Shown here: piece after piece, positions 44,032 through 53,002 of the stretch
How the letters are laid out: each line of letters starts with the position of its first letter
Position numbering within the stretch: the stretch's first letter is position 1
Assembly: GCF_042658845.1 (NCBI RefSeq)
Contig: NZ_JBHSRI010000007.1
Location: forward strand, 138,899 to 202,898
Direction: 5' to 3'
From: Paenisporosarcina macmurdoensis
Lineage (GTDB): Bacteria > Bacillota > Bacilli > Bacillales_A > Planococcaceae
Length of the DNA stretch: 64,000 nt
The notes under the pieces: generated by a model
The model's database searches: none
The model's input: only the letters and a program-made list of their open reading frames with translations
What the model was told of the DNA's origin: nothing
Translations under genes and position numbers: made by a program

Positions 44032-45255
44032 TTGAGTCGTATCGTCATGAAATTTGGAGGAACATCAGTCGGCAACACGGAGCGCATTCGAAACGTCGCA
44101 AAACGCATCATTGGCGAAACAGCGAAAGGCCATGAAATTGTTGTGGTGGTCTCTGCAATGGGCAAAACCACGGATGAATTGGTTCGTTTAGCGCAAGATT
44201 TATCGGCAGAACCTTCAAAACGTGAAATGGATATGTTGTTATCAACAGGAGAACAAGTAACGATTTCCTTACTAACGATGGCGCTTCAACATATGGGTCA
44301 AGATGCGGTATCATTCACGGGGTGGCAAGCAGGAATAGGTACAGAAGCGGTTCATCGCAATGCACGAATCGAGCATATCGATACCGTTCGCATTGAACAG
44401 GCTTTGACGTTAGGTCAAGTCGTAGTGGTTGCTGGATTCCAAGGTATGGATGCGTATGGAGAAATCACGACACTTGGTCGTGGAGGGTCTGATACAACGG
44501 CTGTTGCCATAGCTGCCTCTATTCATGCAGACCAATGTGATATTTACACAGATGTCGATGGTATTTATACGTCAGATCCACGTTATGTAGATGGTGCGCG
44601 GAAATTGCAGGAGTTATCGTATGATGAAATGTTGGAGCTGGCAAATTTAGGTGCGGGTGTATTGCATCCACGTGCTGTCGAATTTGCAAAAAACTATTCC
44701 TTACCACTAAGTGTTCGATCTAGTATAAGCGAAGAAACAGGTACCATATTATTGGAGGAACCAACCATGGAGAAAAACTTAATTGTGCGCGGTGTCGCAT
44801 TTGAACCTGAGATTGTTCGTATAACGGTAGCATATCAAGTACCGTTTAACGGCTCACTTGCGAAAATTTTCACGACGCTAGCTAAACATCATGTCAACGT
44901 GGATATAATTGTTCAAAGTATCATGGAAGGCATACAACCAAGTGTGTCATTTTCAATTAAAAAAGAAGATTTTGCTGAAACGGTTCAAGTGTTAGAAAGT
45001 AATAAAGTCGAACTTGGTTACCAATCGACCAATTTCGAAGTCGGTTTAGCGAAAGTTTCAATTGTTGGATCTGGCATGGTATCAAATCCTGGTGTGGCTG
45101 CTCAAATGTTCGATCGTCTGCGCGTCGAAGGAATTCCAGTGAAGATGGTTAGTACATCAGAAATTAAAGTTTCTGTTGTTGTTCCAGAAAGTGATATGTT
45201 AAAAGCGACGAATGCCTTGCATGATGAATATGGATTAGCTGCAGTTCGAGTGTAA
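44032..45255 (+). CDS. lysC: Lysine-sensitive aspartokinase II, alpha subunit
   Basis: Phosphorylates aspartate in the first step to lysine, diaminopimelate and dipicolinate. The 407-aa product has the kinase start VMKFGGTSVGN, the LGRGGSDTTAVAIA motif, and two C-terminal ACT domains for feedback by lysine. The TTG at 44032 is chosen because AGGGAGAG lies 8 nt upstream and the family normally begins at this point; the longer reading frame has no support. It follows the lysine riboswitch. B. subtilis LysC is 408 aa. Confidence 0.95.
   Translation: MSRIVMKFGGTSVGNTERIRNVAKRIIGETAKGHEIVVVVSAMGKTTDELVRLAQDLSAEPSKREMDMLLSTGEQVTISLLTMALQHMGQDAVSFTGWQAGIGTEAVHRNARIEHIDTVRIEQALTLGQVVVVAGFQGMDAYGEITTLGRGGSDTTAVAIAASIHADQCDIYTDVDGIYTSDPRYVDGARKLQELSYDEMLELANLGAGVLHPRAVEFAKNYSLPLSVRSSISEETGTILLEEPTMEKNLIVRGVAFEPEIVRITVAYQVPFNGSLAKIFTTLAKHHVNVDIIVQSIMEGIQPSVSFSIKKEDFAETVQVLESNKVELGYQSTNFEVGLAKVSIVGSGMVSNPGVAAQMFDRLRVEGIPVKMVSTSEIKVSVVVPESDMLKATNALHDEYGLAAVRV
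44767..45255 (+). CDS. lysC: Aspartokinase II beta subunit from an internal start
   Basis: Inside lysC, in the same frame, an ATG at 44767 is preceded by GGAGG at 44754-44758 with 8 nt spacing. This would give a 162-aa protein beginning MEKNLIVRGVAFEPEIVRIT and made only of the two ACT regulatory domains. B. subtilis aspartokinase II is known to consist of alpha and beta subunits from such in-phase overlapping translation. The site is seen; production of beta here is inferred from that homolog. Confidence 0.8.
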   Translation: MEKNLIVRGVAFEPEIVRITVAYQVPFNGSLAKIFTTLAKHHVNVDIIVQSIMEGIQPSVSFSIKKEDFAETVQVLESNKVELGYQSTNFEVGLAKVSIVGSGMVSNPGVAAQMFDRLRVEGIPVKMVSTSEIKVSVVVPESDMLKATNALHDEYGLAAVRV

Positions 45256-45314
45256 CAAGGTTTCATGATATGATGGAAATATATAGGTCATCATCATGAG
45301 AGGCAGTGGTCGAA

Positions 45315-45686
45315 ATGAACTGGCATATCGTGGAAGATTTAATTAAAAAAGCACAACGTGATGGGAAGTTTGATAATTTGCCTGGAGCGGGGAAACCGCT
45401 ACCACCAGATGAATTTGCCCACTATCCAGAAGACATTCGGATGGTCATGCGCATCTTGAAAAACTCAGGCCATGATGCAGAAGCTCAATTTATTAAAGAA
45501 GAAATGGGCGATTTGCAACATCAAATGAAAAAATCCTTGGGTAAAGAAAAAACCGAACTCGAACAACAGTACAATGAAAAACTAACGCAAATGAACCGTC
45601 TGTTATCGAAAAAAGGGATTCAAACAAATAGTAGTGCGTTTAAACAATATCAATCTCAAATGAACGACAAATTTAAATGGGATTAA
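45315..45686 (+). CDS. DUF1992 protein
   Basis: A 123-aa cytoplasmic protein of the DUF1992 family (related to the DnaJ-C28 conserved region). The start IVEDLIKKAQRDGKFDNLPG, AGKPLPPDE is the hallmark; the rest is a charged coiled coil. Function unknown. The start is uncertain: ATG at 45315 or GTG at 45306, with AGAGGCAG upstream. It lies after lysC and ends in a strong terminator. Confidence 0.85.
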   Translation: MNWHIVEDLIKKAQRDGKFDNLPGAGKPLPPDEFAHYPEDIRMVMRILKNSGHDAEAQFIKEEMGDLQHQMKKSLGKEKTELEQQYNEKLTQMNRLLSKKGIQTNSSAFKQYQSQMNDKFKWD

Positions 45687-45688
45687 CA

Positions 45689-45731
45689 AAGCTGGCGGTC
45701 ACTCCTTTTGGAAGTGACCGCCAGCTTTTTA
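45689..45731 (+). terminator. Terminator after the DUF1992 gene
   Basis: AAAGCTGGCGGTCACT and AGTGACCGCCAGCTTT form a perfect 16-bp stem followed by T. Confidence 0.95.
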
Positions 45732-45824
45732 GCGTTTATTGTTAGATTAAGAGTGTGACGTAGGAAAAAAGACGATTGACGTAGGAAAAAGCCGAATTTC
45801 TCATGAAAAACCCTTCAATAACAT

Positions 45825-45857
45825 AAAAAAGCATGCACCTTAATATGGTGCATGCCG
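45825..45857 (-). terminator. Terminator of yslB
   Basis: GCATGCACC and GGTGCATGC form a 9-bp stem; on the minus strand it is followed by a U tract (AAAAAAGC on the plus strand). It lies just past the yslB stop. Confidence 0.88.
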
Positions 45858-45861
45858 TGTT

Positions 45862-46278
45862 CTACTGAATTTTTTCTTTTAAATCCCATTTCACATGAAA
45901 TTGGACGATGTTTTTCTTTATGAATTTCTCTTCGAAGCACTCTGTCAAAAAGCCACCTAATTTTTGTTGTTGTTGCGCCAAAAAGCCTGCTTCTAGGCGG
46001 AAACACCGTTTGTTGATTTGAAGTGCATCGGGTTCGCCAGTTAGTGTAAAGAATGCTTCATCTTTTGTAAGACGGTCGAGTGTTAATACACCCCAGCCGG
46101 CTTCTTCAAAAAAAGAAGTCGTTTCATCGATCGAAAACATCTGAAATTTTCGTGCTAAATCTTTGCCAGCCCAATATAAAATATCGTCCTCGTGTTTGCC
46201 TAAAATGGTCGATAGTACATGATCTCTAATTAATTCATAGCCAAATGTAGGTACTGTTTTTGTATCTGTTATGGTCAT
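45862..46278 (-). CDS. yslB: DUF2507 protein YslB
   Basis: A 138-aa protein of the DUF2507 family with a V4R-like small-molecule-binding look: PTFGYELIRDHVLSTILG, DILYWAGKDLARKF, then RLEAGFLAQQQQKLGGFLTE. Function unknown. It sits on the minus strand between lysC and sdhC, in the B. subtilis order. No further gene lies in the 273 bp up to sdhC, which must contain the sdh promoter. Confidence 0.88.
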   Translation of the reverse strand: MTITDTKTVPTFGYELIRDHVLSTILGKHEDDILYWAGKDLARKFQMFSIDETTSFFEEAGWGVLTLDRLTKDEAFFTLTGEPDALQINKRCFRLEAGFLAQQQQKLGGFLTECFEEKFIKKNIVQFHVKWDLKEKIQ

Positions 46279-46551
46279 TTAAATCCCGCTTTCTCACTAA
46301 ATTCACGTGAAACTTTATTAATATAAGAATTAATCATGGACAAGGTAGAAAAAAGATGCGAAACCGATAGCTATCCTGCATTTTATTGTCATATGTAATA
46401 GGCTACCTTGCCTTGACGCTCCCTTATGATGGGAGTACAATAAACATGTCATAATATTGTACCATGAAGAGATATGCAGTCAATGTTGCTTTCGTTTCAT
46501 ACGAGGGTCTAACTTGTCTGTCTATTTTCAGTAATGAGGGGGGTAACAGTC

Positions 46552-47163
46552 TTGTCGAAAGATAGTGAATTTTATTTACGCCGGTTACATTCTCTACTCG
46601 GAATTATTCCAGTAGGATTGTTCTTGGCACAGCATTTGGTTATTAACCATTTTGCAACGCAGGGACCTGAGGCATTTAACAAAGCTTCTCACTTTATGGA
46701 AAGTTTACCATTTGTTTTATTCTTGGAATGGTTTGTCATTTACCTACCTTTAATGTTCCATGCGTTCTATGGTGTGTACATAGCTTTTACAGCGAAAAAC
46801 AACCCAAAAGCCTACGGTACATTCCGTAACTGGATGTTTATTTTACAACGGATCACTGGAGTCATTCTTGTCGTATTTATTGCATGGCATATATTCGAGA
46901 CAAGATTCCAAAAAGCAATTGGTGCTGATGAAGTTAACTTTGACATGATGGCTGATATTTTAGCTAATCCATTAATGTTTGTATTCTACGTAGTAGGTGT
47001 AGTATCTGCGACATTCCATTTAGCAAACGGTATTTGGTCATTCTTGATAAGCTGGGGTATTACTCAATCACCTAGGTCACAACGCATTTCAACTTTCGTG
47101 ACGATGGGTATCTTCTTAGCATTGACAGTAATCGGCATTCGTTCACTTCTTGCATTCGTGTAA
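46552..47163 (+). CDS. sdhC: Succinate dehydrogenase cytochrome b558 subunit
   Basis: Membrane anchor with two haems that passes electrons from succinate to menaquinone. The 203-aa protein has five hydrophobic spans and haem-ligand His residues in RRLHSLLGIIPVGLF, LAQHLVINH, FHAFYGVYI, IAWHIFE and FHLANGIWS. The TTG at 46552 is chosen because GAGGGGGG lies about 9 nt upstream and the product MSKDSEFYLRRL matches the family start. First gene of sdhCAB. Confidence 0.94.
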   Translation: MSKDSEFYLRRLHSLLGIIPVGLFLAQHLVINHFATQGPEAFNKASHFMESLPFVLFLEWFVIYLPLMFHAFYGVYIAFTAKNNPKAYGTFRNWMFILQRITGVILVVFIAWHIFETRFQKAIGADEVNFDMMADILANPLMFVFYVVGVVSATFHLANGIWSFLISWGITQSPRSQRISTFVTMGIFLALTVIGIRSLLAFV

Positions 47164-47215
47164 TTAGTTTCTTGGAAGCGCTTGATTACTATTAAAAAGA
47201 GGAGTGAGAGAAAAC

Positions 47216-48973
47216 ATGGCAAAAAGTAAATTGATTGTTGTCGGCGGCGGTCTTGCTGGTTTAATGGCAACAATTAAAGCGGCCGAACAAGGTACGCCAG
47301 TTGAATTATTTTCTATAGTACCAGTTAAACGCTCACACTCAGTGTGTGCGCAAGGCGGGATTAACGGAGCTGTAAACACAAAAGGTGAAGGCGATTCAAC
47401 ATATAAACACTTTGACGATACAGTTTATGGTGGAGATTTCTTAGCAAATCAACCACCTGTTCAAGCAATGACAGAAGCAGCGCCTAGCATTATCCATTTA
47501 TTAGATCGTATGGGCGTTATGTTTAACCGTACACCAGAAGGTTTACTTGACTTCCGTCGTTTCGGTGGAACAATGTACCATCGTACAGCATTTGCTGGTG
47601 CAACAACTGGCCAACAATTATTGTATGCACTAGACGAACAAGTGCGTCGTTTTGAAGTAGACGGACTTGTAACGAAGTATGAAGGATGGGAATTCTTAGG
47701 TGCTATTCTTGATGACGACGGCGTTTGTCGTGGTATTATGGCACAAAGCTTAACAACAATGGAAATCCGAGCATTCCGCGGTGACGCGATCATTATGGCT
47801 ACTGGTGGCCCTGGTATCATTTTCGGGAAATCTACGAACTCTGTTATCAACACAGGCTCAGCAGCTTCAATTATCTATCAACAAGGCGGACACTATGCAA
47901 ATGGTGAATTCATTCAAATTCACCCAACAGCGATTCCTGGAGATGACAAGCTTCGCTTAATGTCTGAATCAGCTCGCGGTGAAGGTGGACGTGTTTGGAC
48001 TTACAAAGACGGTAAACCTTGGTATTTCCTTGAAGAAAAATATCCTGCTTACGGAAACTTAGTACCACGTGATATCGCTACACGTGAAATTTTTGATGTT
48101 TGTGTAAATCAAAAATTAGGCGTTAATGGCGAGAACATGGTGTACTTAGATCTTTCTCACAAAGACCCGAAAGAATTGGATATTAAACTTGGTGGTATCA
48201 TTGAAATCTATGAGAAATTCATGGGCGATGATCCACGTAAAGTGCCAATGAAAATTTTCCCTGCTGTTCATTACTCAATGGGCGGACTTTGGGTAGACTA
48301 TGATCAAATGACAAACATCCCTGGTATTTTTGCTGCAGGTGAATGTGATTACTCTCAACATGGTGCAAACCGTCTTGGAGCGAACTCATTACTTTCTGCG
48401 ATTTATGCTGGTATGGTTGCTGGTCCTAACTCTGTAAATTATATGAAAAAATTAGACAAGCATGCTGAAGATATGCCTTCTACAATATTTGATGCACACA
48501 TCGCTGCTGAGCAACAAAAGTGGGATGATACAATGGCATTAGATGGCACTGAAAATGCTTATGTCTTGCATAAAGAGCTTGGCGAGTGGATGACAGACAA
48601 CGTAACAGTTGTTCGTTACAACGATCGTTTACAAGCTACTGATGATAAAATTCAAGAACTTCTTGAACGTTATAACAACATCAACATCAACGATACACAA
48701 AAATGGTCGAATCAAGGCGCAACGTTTACGCGTCAGTTGAAAAACATGCTATACTTGGCTCGCGTAATTACACTGGGTGCACTTAACCGTGATGAGAGCC
48801 GTGGCGCTCATTACAAACCAGATTTCCCAGAACGTAATGACGATAAATTTATGAAAACAACGATGGCGAAGTTTGATCCTGCTACAGGTGCGCCAGTCTT
48901 CCATTATGAAGATATCGATGTTTCTCTAATTGCACCTCGTAAACGTGACTATTCAGCGAAAGGGGATAATTAA
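47216..48973 (+). CDS. sdhA: Succinate dehydrogenase flavoprotein subunit
   Basis: Oxidises succinate to fumarate. The 585-aa FAD protein starts with the dinucleotide fold IVVGGGLAGLMATIKAAEQG and has the FAD-attachment motif RSHSVCAQGGING, the active-site stretch ESARGEGGRVW, and HYSMGGLWVD. The ATG at 47216 has GAGGAGTGAG upstream; an ATG four codons earlier is less likely. Confidence 0.96.
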   Translation: MAKSKLIVVGGGLAGLMATIKAAEQGTPVELFSIVPVKRSHSVCAQGGINGAVNTKGEGDSTYKHFDDTVYGGDFLANQPPVQAMTEAAPSIIHLLDRMGVMFNRTPEGLLDFRRFGGTMYHRTAFAGATTGQQLLYALDEQVRRFEVDGLVTKYEGWEFLGAILDDDGVCRGIMAQSLTTMEIRAFRGDAIIMATGGPGIIFGKSTNSVINTGSAASIIYQQGGHYANGEFIQIHPTAIPGDDKLRLMSESARGEGGRVWTYKDGKPWYFLEEKYPAYGNLVPRDIATREIFDVCVNQKLGVNGENMVYLDLSHKDPKELDIKLGGIIEIYEKFMGDDPRKVPMKIFPAVHYSMGGLWVDYDQMTNIPGIFAAGECDYSQHGANRLGANSLLSAIYAGMVAGPNSVNYMKKLDKHAEDMPSTIFDAHIAAEQQKWDDTMALDGTENAYVLHKELGEWMTDNVTVVRYNDRLQATDDKIQELLERYNNININDTQKWSNQGATFTRQLKNMLYLARVITLGALNRDESRGAHYKPDFPERNDDKFMKTTMAKFDPATGAPVFHYEDIDVSLIAPRKRDYSAKGDN

Positions 48974-48975
48974 TA

Positions 48976-49752
48976 ATGAGTACAGCAACTGCTACTAAAA
49001 CAGTCGTTCTCGAAATCCTTCGCCAGGATACAACCGATGCTACCCCTTATTGGGAAAAATTTGAGTTAAATTATCGACCAAATATGAACGTAATTTCTGC
49101 ACTAATGGAAATTCGTCGTAACCCTATTAACGCTGACGGTAAAGCAACTACGCCAGTAAACTGGGATATGAACTGTTTGGAAGAAGTATGTGGTGCTTGT
49201 TCTATGGTTATTAACGGTAGACCACGTCAATCATGTACAGCTCTTATTGACCAATTAGAACAACCAGTACGCTTGGAACCAATGAAAACATTCCCTGTCG
49301 TTCGCGATTTAATTGTAGATCGTACACGCATGTTTGATTCATTGAAAAAAGTGAAAGCTTGGGTTCCTATCGATGGTACGTATGATCTTGGAGAAGGTCC
49401 ACGTATGCCTGAACGCAAACGTCAATGGGCTTACGAATTATCAAAATGTATGACGTGTGGAGTATGTTTGGAAGCTTGTCCAAACGTAAACGACAATTCA
49501 GACTTCATGGGTCCTGCACCGTTATCACAAGTTCGTTTATTCAATGCCCATCCAACTGGTGCCATGAATAAAGACGAACGCCTAAATGCCATCATGGGTG
49601 AAGGTGGACTTGCTAGCTGTGGTAACTCACAAAACTGTGTAGTTGCTTGTCCAAAAGGAATTCCTTTGACAACATCTATCGCAGCTCTAAACCGTGATAC
49701 ATCCGTTCAGATGTTCAAAAACTTCTTCGGAAGCGACCACATGGTTGACTAA
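48976..49752 (+). CDS. sdhB: Succinate dehydrogenase iron-sulfur subunit
   Basis: The 258-aa protein relays electrons through three iron-sulfur clusters. The 2Fe-2S ligands are in NCLEEVCGACSMVING and SCTAL, the 4Fe-4S ligands in CMTCGVCLEACPN, and the third cluster in SCGNSQNCVVACPKG. It starts 2 nt after the sdhA stop, so translation is coupled. Confidence 0.96.
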   Translation: MSTATATKTVVLEILRQDTTDATPYWEKFELNYRPNMNVISALMEIRRNPINADGKATTPVNWDMNCLEEVCGACSMVINGRPRQSCTALIDQLEQPVRLEPMKTFPVVRDLIVDRTRMFDSLKKVKAWVPIDGTYDLGEGPRMPERKRQWAYELSKCMTCGVCLEACPNVNDNSDFMGPAPLSQVRLFNAHPTGAMNKDERLNAIMGEGGLASCGNSQNCVVACPKGIPLTTSIAALNRDTSVQMFKNFFGSDHMVD

Positions 49753-49768
49753 GAAGAGTTCTATTTTG

Positions 49769-49805
49769 GAAGCCTCTCGCTCTTGCGAGAGGCTTCTTTT
49801 TGTTT
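49769..49805 (+). terminator. Terminator of sdhCAB
   Basis: GAAGCCTCTCGC and GCGAGAGGCTTC form a 12-bp stem with a TCTT loop, followed by five T. Confidence 0.95.
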
Positions 49806-49837
49806 TGAGAAGAATGTGGAATTAGGAGAAAATTGGA

Positions 49838-49937
49838 TAGTTGCAACGAAAAGGCAAAAGTTGCAACGAAAACAAGATAGTTGCAACGAAAACAAAAAAG
49901 TTGCAACGAAATCAAGAAAGTTGCAACCAAAACCCCT
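49838..49937. repeat. Five 20-bp tandem repeats
   Basis: AGTTGCAACGAAAACAAGAT-type units repeat with an exact 20-bp period. GTTGCAAC starts at 49840, 49860, 49880, 49900 and 49920. The core GTTGCAAC is itself palindromic. The block lies between the sdh terminator and ysmA; the remaining bases up to 50066 carry only the ysmA ribosome binding site region. Function unknown. Confidence 0.9.
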
Positions 49938-50066
49938 TCAAATCATCACCGTGTCATCTTTGAATCTCCAATGAAATCTTTTCACTTCGAATGAAACTTT
50001 GTTACAATAATAAAAACCAATGAATCACGATTCATTTTATTCTTAAAAACAAAGGGGCAAACAATT

Positions 50067-50513
50067 ATGCGTGCAGATTATATTCAAAATCCAGAGGAAT
50101 GGGCAAGTGGTTTCTTTTATTCAGTGCCAGTTCAAGTGCGTTTTAGTGAAACGGATATGTATGGTCATTTGAATAATACAAATAATTTTTCGTATTTTGA
50201 GTTTGCGAGAATTGAATATTTCAAACACATCGGTTTAATGAACGATTGGCTTGATCCGAAAGGGCTTACTATCCCTGTCGTAGCAGACCTCCAATGTGAT
50301 TACGTAAAACAAGTTTTCTTTGATGAAAAGCTTCAAATTCATGTGAAAGCTGCATCGGTGGGTAACTCGTCGGTTGATATTCATTACCATGCGACAAACG
50401 AAAAAGGCGACACTGTTTTCACAGGAAGAGGTTCTATTGTGCAAATTAATAAAACCACTGGAAAAGGTTCACCTTGGACGGAACAAGAAAAATCATTATT
50501 CCTACCCAATTAG
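50067..50513 (+). CDS. ysmA: 4HBT-family acyl-CoA thioesterase (YsmA)
   Basis: A 148-aa hot-dog-fold thioesterase. RFSETDMYGHLNNTNNFSYF carries the catalytic Asp and the helix of the 4-hydroxybenzoyl-CoA thioesterase type. The natural substrate is not known. It lies between sdhB and gerE as in B. subtilis. AAGGGGC lies about 8 nt before the ATG. Confidence 0.88.
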   Translation: MRADYIQNPEEWASGFFYSVPVQVRFSETDMYGHLNNTNNFSYFEFARIEYFKHIGLMNDWLDPKGLTIPVVADLQCDYVKQVFFDEKLQIHVKAASVGNSSVDIHYHATNEKGDTVFTGRGSIVQINKTTGKGSPWTEQEKSLFLPN

Positions 50514-50575
50514 CCGTCACCGCTACCCCTCTTTTTACATACGTTACAAGGAAGAGTGGATAGGAGGGGCGTATT

Positions 50576-50800
50576 TTGTCAGAAAGAGCACATCATCGTT
50601 CATTATTAACAGGACGAGAACGAGAAATTTTTCAATTGTTAGTGCGTGATTATTCAACGAAAGATATTTCCATTCAACTAAAGATTAGTGAGAAAACGGT
50701 GAGAAATCACATCTCGAATACTATCCAAAAGTTAGGCGTATCAGGGAGATCTCAAGCAATCTTAGAACTTTTACGACTAGGCGAATTAGCACTCGACTGA
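50576..50800 (+). CDS. gerE: Spore-coat transcription regulator GerE
   Basis: A 74-aa DNA-binding protein of the LuxR/NarL type that fine-tunes SigK-dependent coat genes late in sporulation. It consists only of the HTH domain: LLTGREREIFQLLVRDYSTK, DISIQLKISEKTVRNHISNT. Start codon is TTG, with AGGAGGGG upstream. It is a likely controller of the coat genes at 12-17 kb; this link is inferred. Confidence 0.95.
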   Translation: MSERAHHRSLLTGREREIFQLLVRDYSTKDISIQLKISEKTVRNHISNTIQKLGVSGRSQAILELLRLGELALD

Positions 50801-50867
50801 GTGGGTCTTGCCAATTTCCACTAAAGCCGTCACAATGAATATACAAGTAAATGTATTCAGGGAGTGG

Positions 50868-51335
50868 ATGTTGCACATGACAGAGCAAATTTCAAAAAAA
50901 CAACACGATCAAGAACAAGTAGCTTTCTTAGAAAAAGAACTAAGATATATATCAGGAATCATCAAGCAAAAAGGACGCAAAATTTTAAGCAATTATACAG
51001 TTACACCACCTCAATTCATCGCATTGCAATGGCTTTTTGAACATGGAGATATGACAATTGGTGACCTTTCGACCAAAATGTATTTAGCGTTTAGTACAAC
51101 GACTGATTTAGTTGATCGTATGGAAAAAAATCAACTTGTTATGCGTGTTCGTGATGAACAAGATCGACGCGTAGTTCGCATTCATTTATTAAAAGAAGGC
51201 GAGCGTGTTATTGAAGAAGTAATTCAAAAACGTCAAGATTATCTGCAAGACATTTTGACTGATTTCGATGCGCCAGAAGTGCAACAATTGTCGACATTAC
51301 TACATAAACTTCATGTAGAAATGAAAGAGGATTGA
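50868..51335 (+). CDS. ysmB: MarR-family regulator YsmB
   Basis: A winged-helix regulator of about 155 aa with EKELRYISGIIKQKGRKILS, TPPQFIALQWLFEHGDMTIG and the wing DRMEKNQLVMRVRDEQDRRV. Target genes unknown. The start is uncertain: GGGAG at 50860-50864 could serve ATG 50868, TTG 50871 or ATG 50877. It follows gerE as in B. subtilis and ends 10 nt before racE. Confidence 0.88.
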   Translation: MLHMTEQISKKQHDQEQVAFLEKELRYISGIIKQKGRKILSNYTVTPPQFIALQWLFEHGDMTIGDLSTKMYLAFSTTTDLVDRMEKNQLVMRVRDEQDRRVVRIHLLKEGERVIEEVIQKRQDYLQDILTDFDAPEVQQLSTLLHKLHVEMKED

Positions 51336-51345
51336 GGCGAATCTC

Positions 51346-52143
51346 GTGAATGCACCTATCGGCGTAATTGATTCGGGTGTTGGCGGCTTAACGGTTGTCA
51401 AAGAACTCATGCGACGATTACCCAATGAGCAATTTCTTTACATTGGAGACACAGCGAGATGTCCATATGGCCCGCGTTCAGCAAGTGAAGTGCGGAAATT
51501 TACTTGGCAAATGGCAGAAAGATTACAAGCTCATTCCATAAAAATGCTCGTTGTCGCATGCAATACCGCAACAGCGGTCGCGCTCGAATCTTTACAAAAA
51601 AAATGTCCGTTCCCAGTTGTGGGTGTTATTTTCCCGGGAGCGAGAGCAGCAATAAAAGCAACGAAACGATCAGAAGTTTGCATTTTAGGCACGTCAGGTA
51701 CAATTCAAAGTGGTGCTTACGAGCAAGCTTTGAAGTCCTTATCATCATCGTGTCATATCGTGCCACTTGCGTGTCCTTCTTTCGTGCCACTTGTTGAGAG
51801 TGGTGAATACGAAGGTGATTTTGCAAAAGAGTTAGTGAGCAAAACACTTGAACCACTGTTAAGAGAGTCTTTTGATACGTTAATCTTAGGGTGTACACAT
51901 TACCCTTTATTACAAAACCATATTGAACAGGCGGTCGGTCCGAATGTTACTGTTTTATCGTCTGCAGAAGAAACAGCTGACGATGTAGAAGAAATTCTGA
52001 ACTATTATCGGATGCAACGTAAAGATGTGAATGACCAATCTCACATTTTCTTCACAACGGGTTCAATTCCCATGTTTAAGACCACTATTACCAAATGGCT
52101 TGAAATAGTAAACCCAACGATTGAACAAATATCGTTTAAATAA
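51346..52143 (+). CDS. racE: Glutamate racemase
   Basis: Makes D-glutamate for peptidoglycan. The 265-aa protein has GVIDSGVGGLTVVKEL, the first catalytic Cys in VVACNTATAVAL and the second in LGCTHYPLL. GTG start, with a weak TGAGGCG site upstream. Confidence 0.94.
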   Translation: MNAPIGVIDSGVGGLTVVKELMRRLPNEQFLYIGDTARCPYGPRSASEVRKFTWQMAERLQAHSIKMLVVACNTATAVALESLQKKCPFPVVGVIFPGARAAIKATKRSEVCILGTSGTIQSGAYEQALKSLSSSCHIVPLACPSFVPLVESGEYEGDFAKELVSKTLEPLLRESFDTLILGCTHYPLLQNHIEQAVGPNVTVLSSAEETADDVEEILNYYRMQRKDVNDQSHIFFTTGSIPMFKTTITKWLEIVNPTIEQISFK

Positions 52144-52182
52144 AACCCGGGGTTCCTTGAAAAAGGAATCTTCGGGTTTTGA
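52143..52182 (+). terminator. Terminator after racE
   Basis: AAACCCGGGGTTCCTT and AAGGAATCTTCGGGTTTT pair imperfectly in a long stem that starts within the racE stop, followed by a short T run. Confidence 0.8.
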
Positions 52183-52243
52183 TTCGTTTACAGAAAATGT
52201 GATACGATAAGTGCGCGAACGTATTCGAGGAGGCAATAAATAG

Positions 52244-53002
52244 ATGAGACATGATGGACGAAATATAAAAGAACTTAGACCAGTTACCATTGAAACTGAT
52301 TACTTGGTACACCCAGAAGGTTCCGTTTTGATAACAGTAGGGCAAACAAAAGTTATTTGTACGGCAACAATCGAAGAACGTGTTCCACATTTCTTACGTG
52401 GACAAGGTAAAGGATGGATTACAGCAGAGTATTCTATGTTACCTCGTGCAACAGGATCACGTACTCAACGAGAAGCATCAAAAGGTAAAATTGGTGGACG
52501 GACGATGGAAATCCAACGTCTAATTGGACGAGCATTGCGAGCAGTCGTGAATTTAGAAGCTCTAGGCGAACGCACATTGTGGATTGATTGTGATGTCATC
52601 CAAGCAGATGGGGGCACACGTACAGCCTCGATTACAGGCGCTTTTGTTGCGATGACAATGGCCATTGCAAAATTACAAGATGAAAAACAACTGCCGATTT
52701 TCCCTGTAACGGACTTTTTAGCTGCAACGAGTGTAGGTATTGATGAAAATTTAGGAGCTATTTTGGATTTAAACTACGTAGAAGATTCGTCTGCTAATGT
52801 GGATATGAATATTGTTCAAACAGGTTCAGGTAATTTTGTAGAACTACAAGGTACTGGAGAAGAAGCTACGTTTACAAGAAAACAATTAAACGAACTACTT
52901 GATCTAGGTGACGAAGGAATTCAACAATTAGTGATGATTCAAAGAGAAGTACTTGGCGACATTGCAGACAGAATCGGTGAGAACTTAGGGTCCATATTAT
53001 GA
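52244..53002 (+). CDS. rph: Ribonuclease PH
   Basis: Phosphorolytic 3'-5' exoribonuclease that trims tRNA 3' ends. The 252-aa protein has the RNase PH start RHDGRNIKELRPVTIETDYL, the phosphate-binding region RTQREASKGKIGGRTMEIQR and DCDVIQADGGTRTASITGAF. AGGAGG lies about 8 nt before the ATG. Its stop overlaps the next start by 4 nt. Despite the symbol it is unrelated to the rifamycin phosphotransferase fragments at 57.9 kb. Confidence 0.96.
   Translation: MRHDGRNIKELRPVTIETDYLVHPEGSVLITVGQTKVICTATIEERVPHFLRGQGKGWITAEYSMLPRATGSRTQREASKGKIGGRTMEIQRLIGRALRAVVNLEALGERTLWIDCDVIQADGGTRTASITGAFVAMTMAIAKLQDEKQLPIFPVTDFLAATSVGIDENLGAILDLNYVEDSSANVDMNIVQTGSGNFVELQGTGEEATFTRKQLNELLDLGDEGIQQLVMIQREVLGDIADRIGENLGSIL

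Noticed and set aside
52244..53002. Link between ribonuclease PH and the rifamycin phosphotransferase fragments because both are called rph
   Set aside because: They are unrelated proteins that share a symbol; the first is intact and in its normal place.
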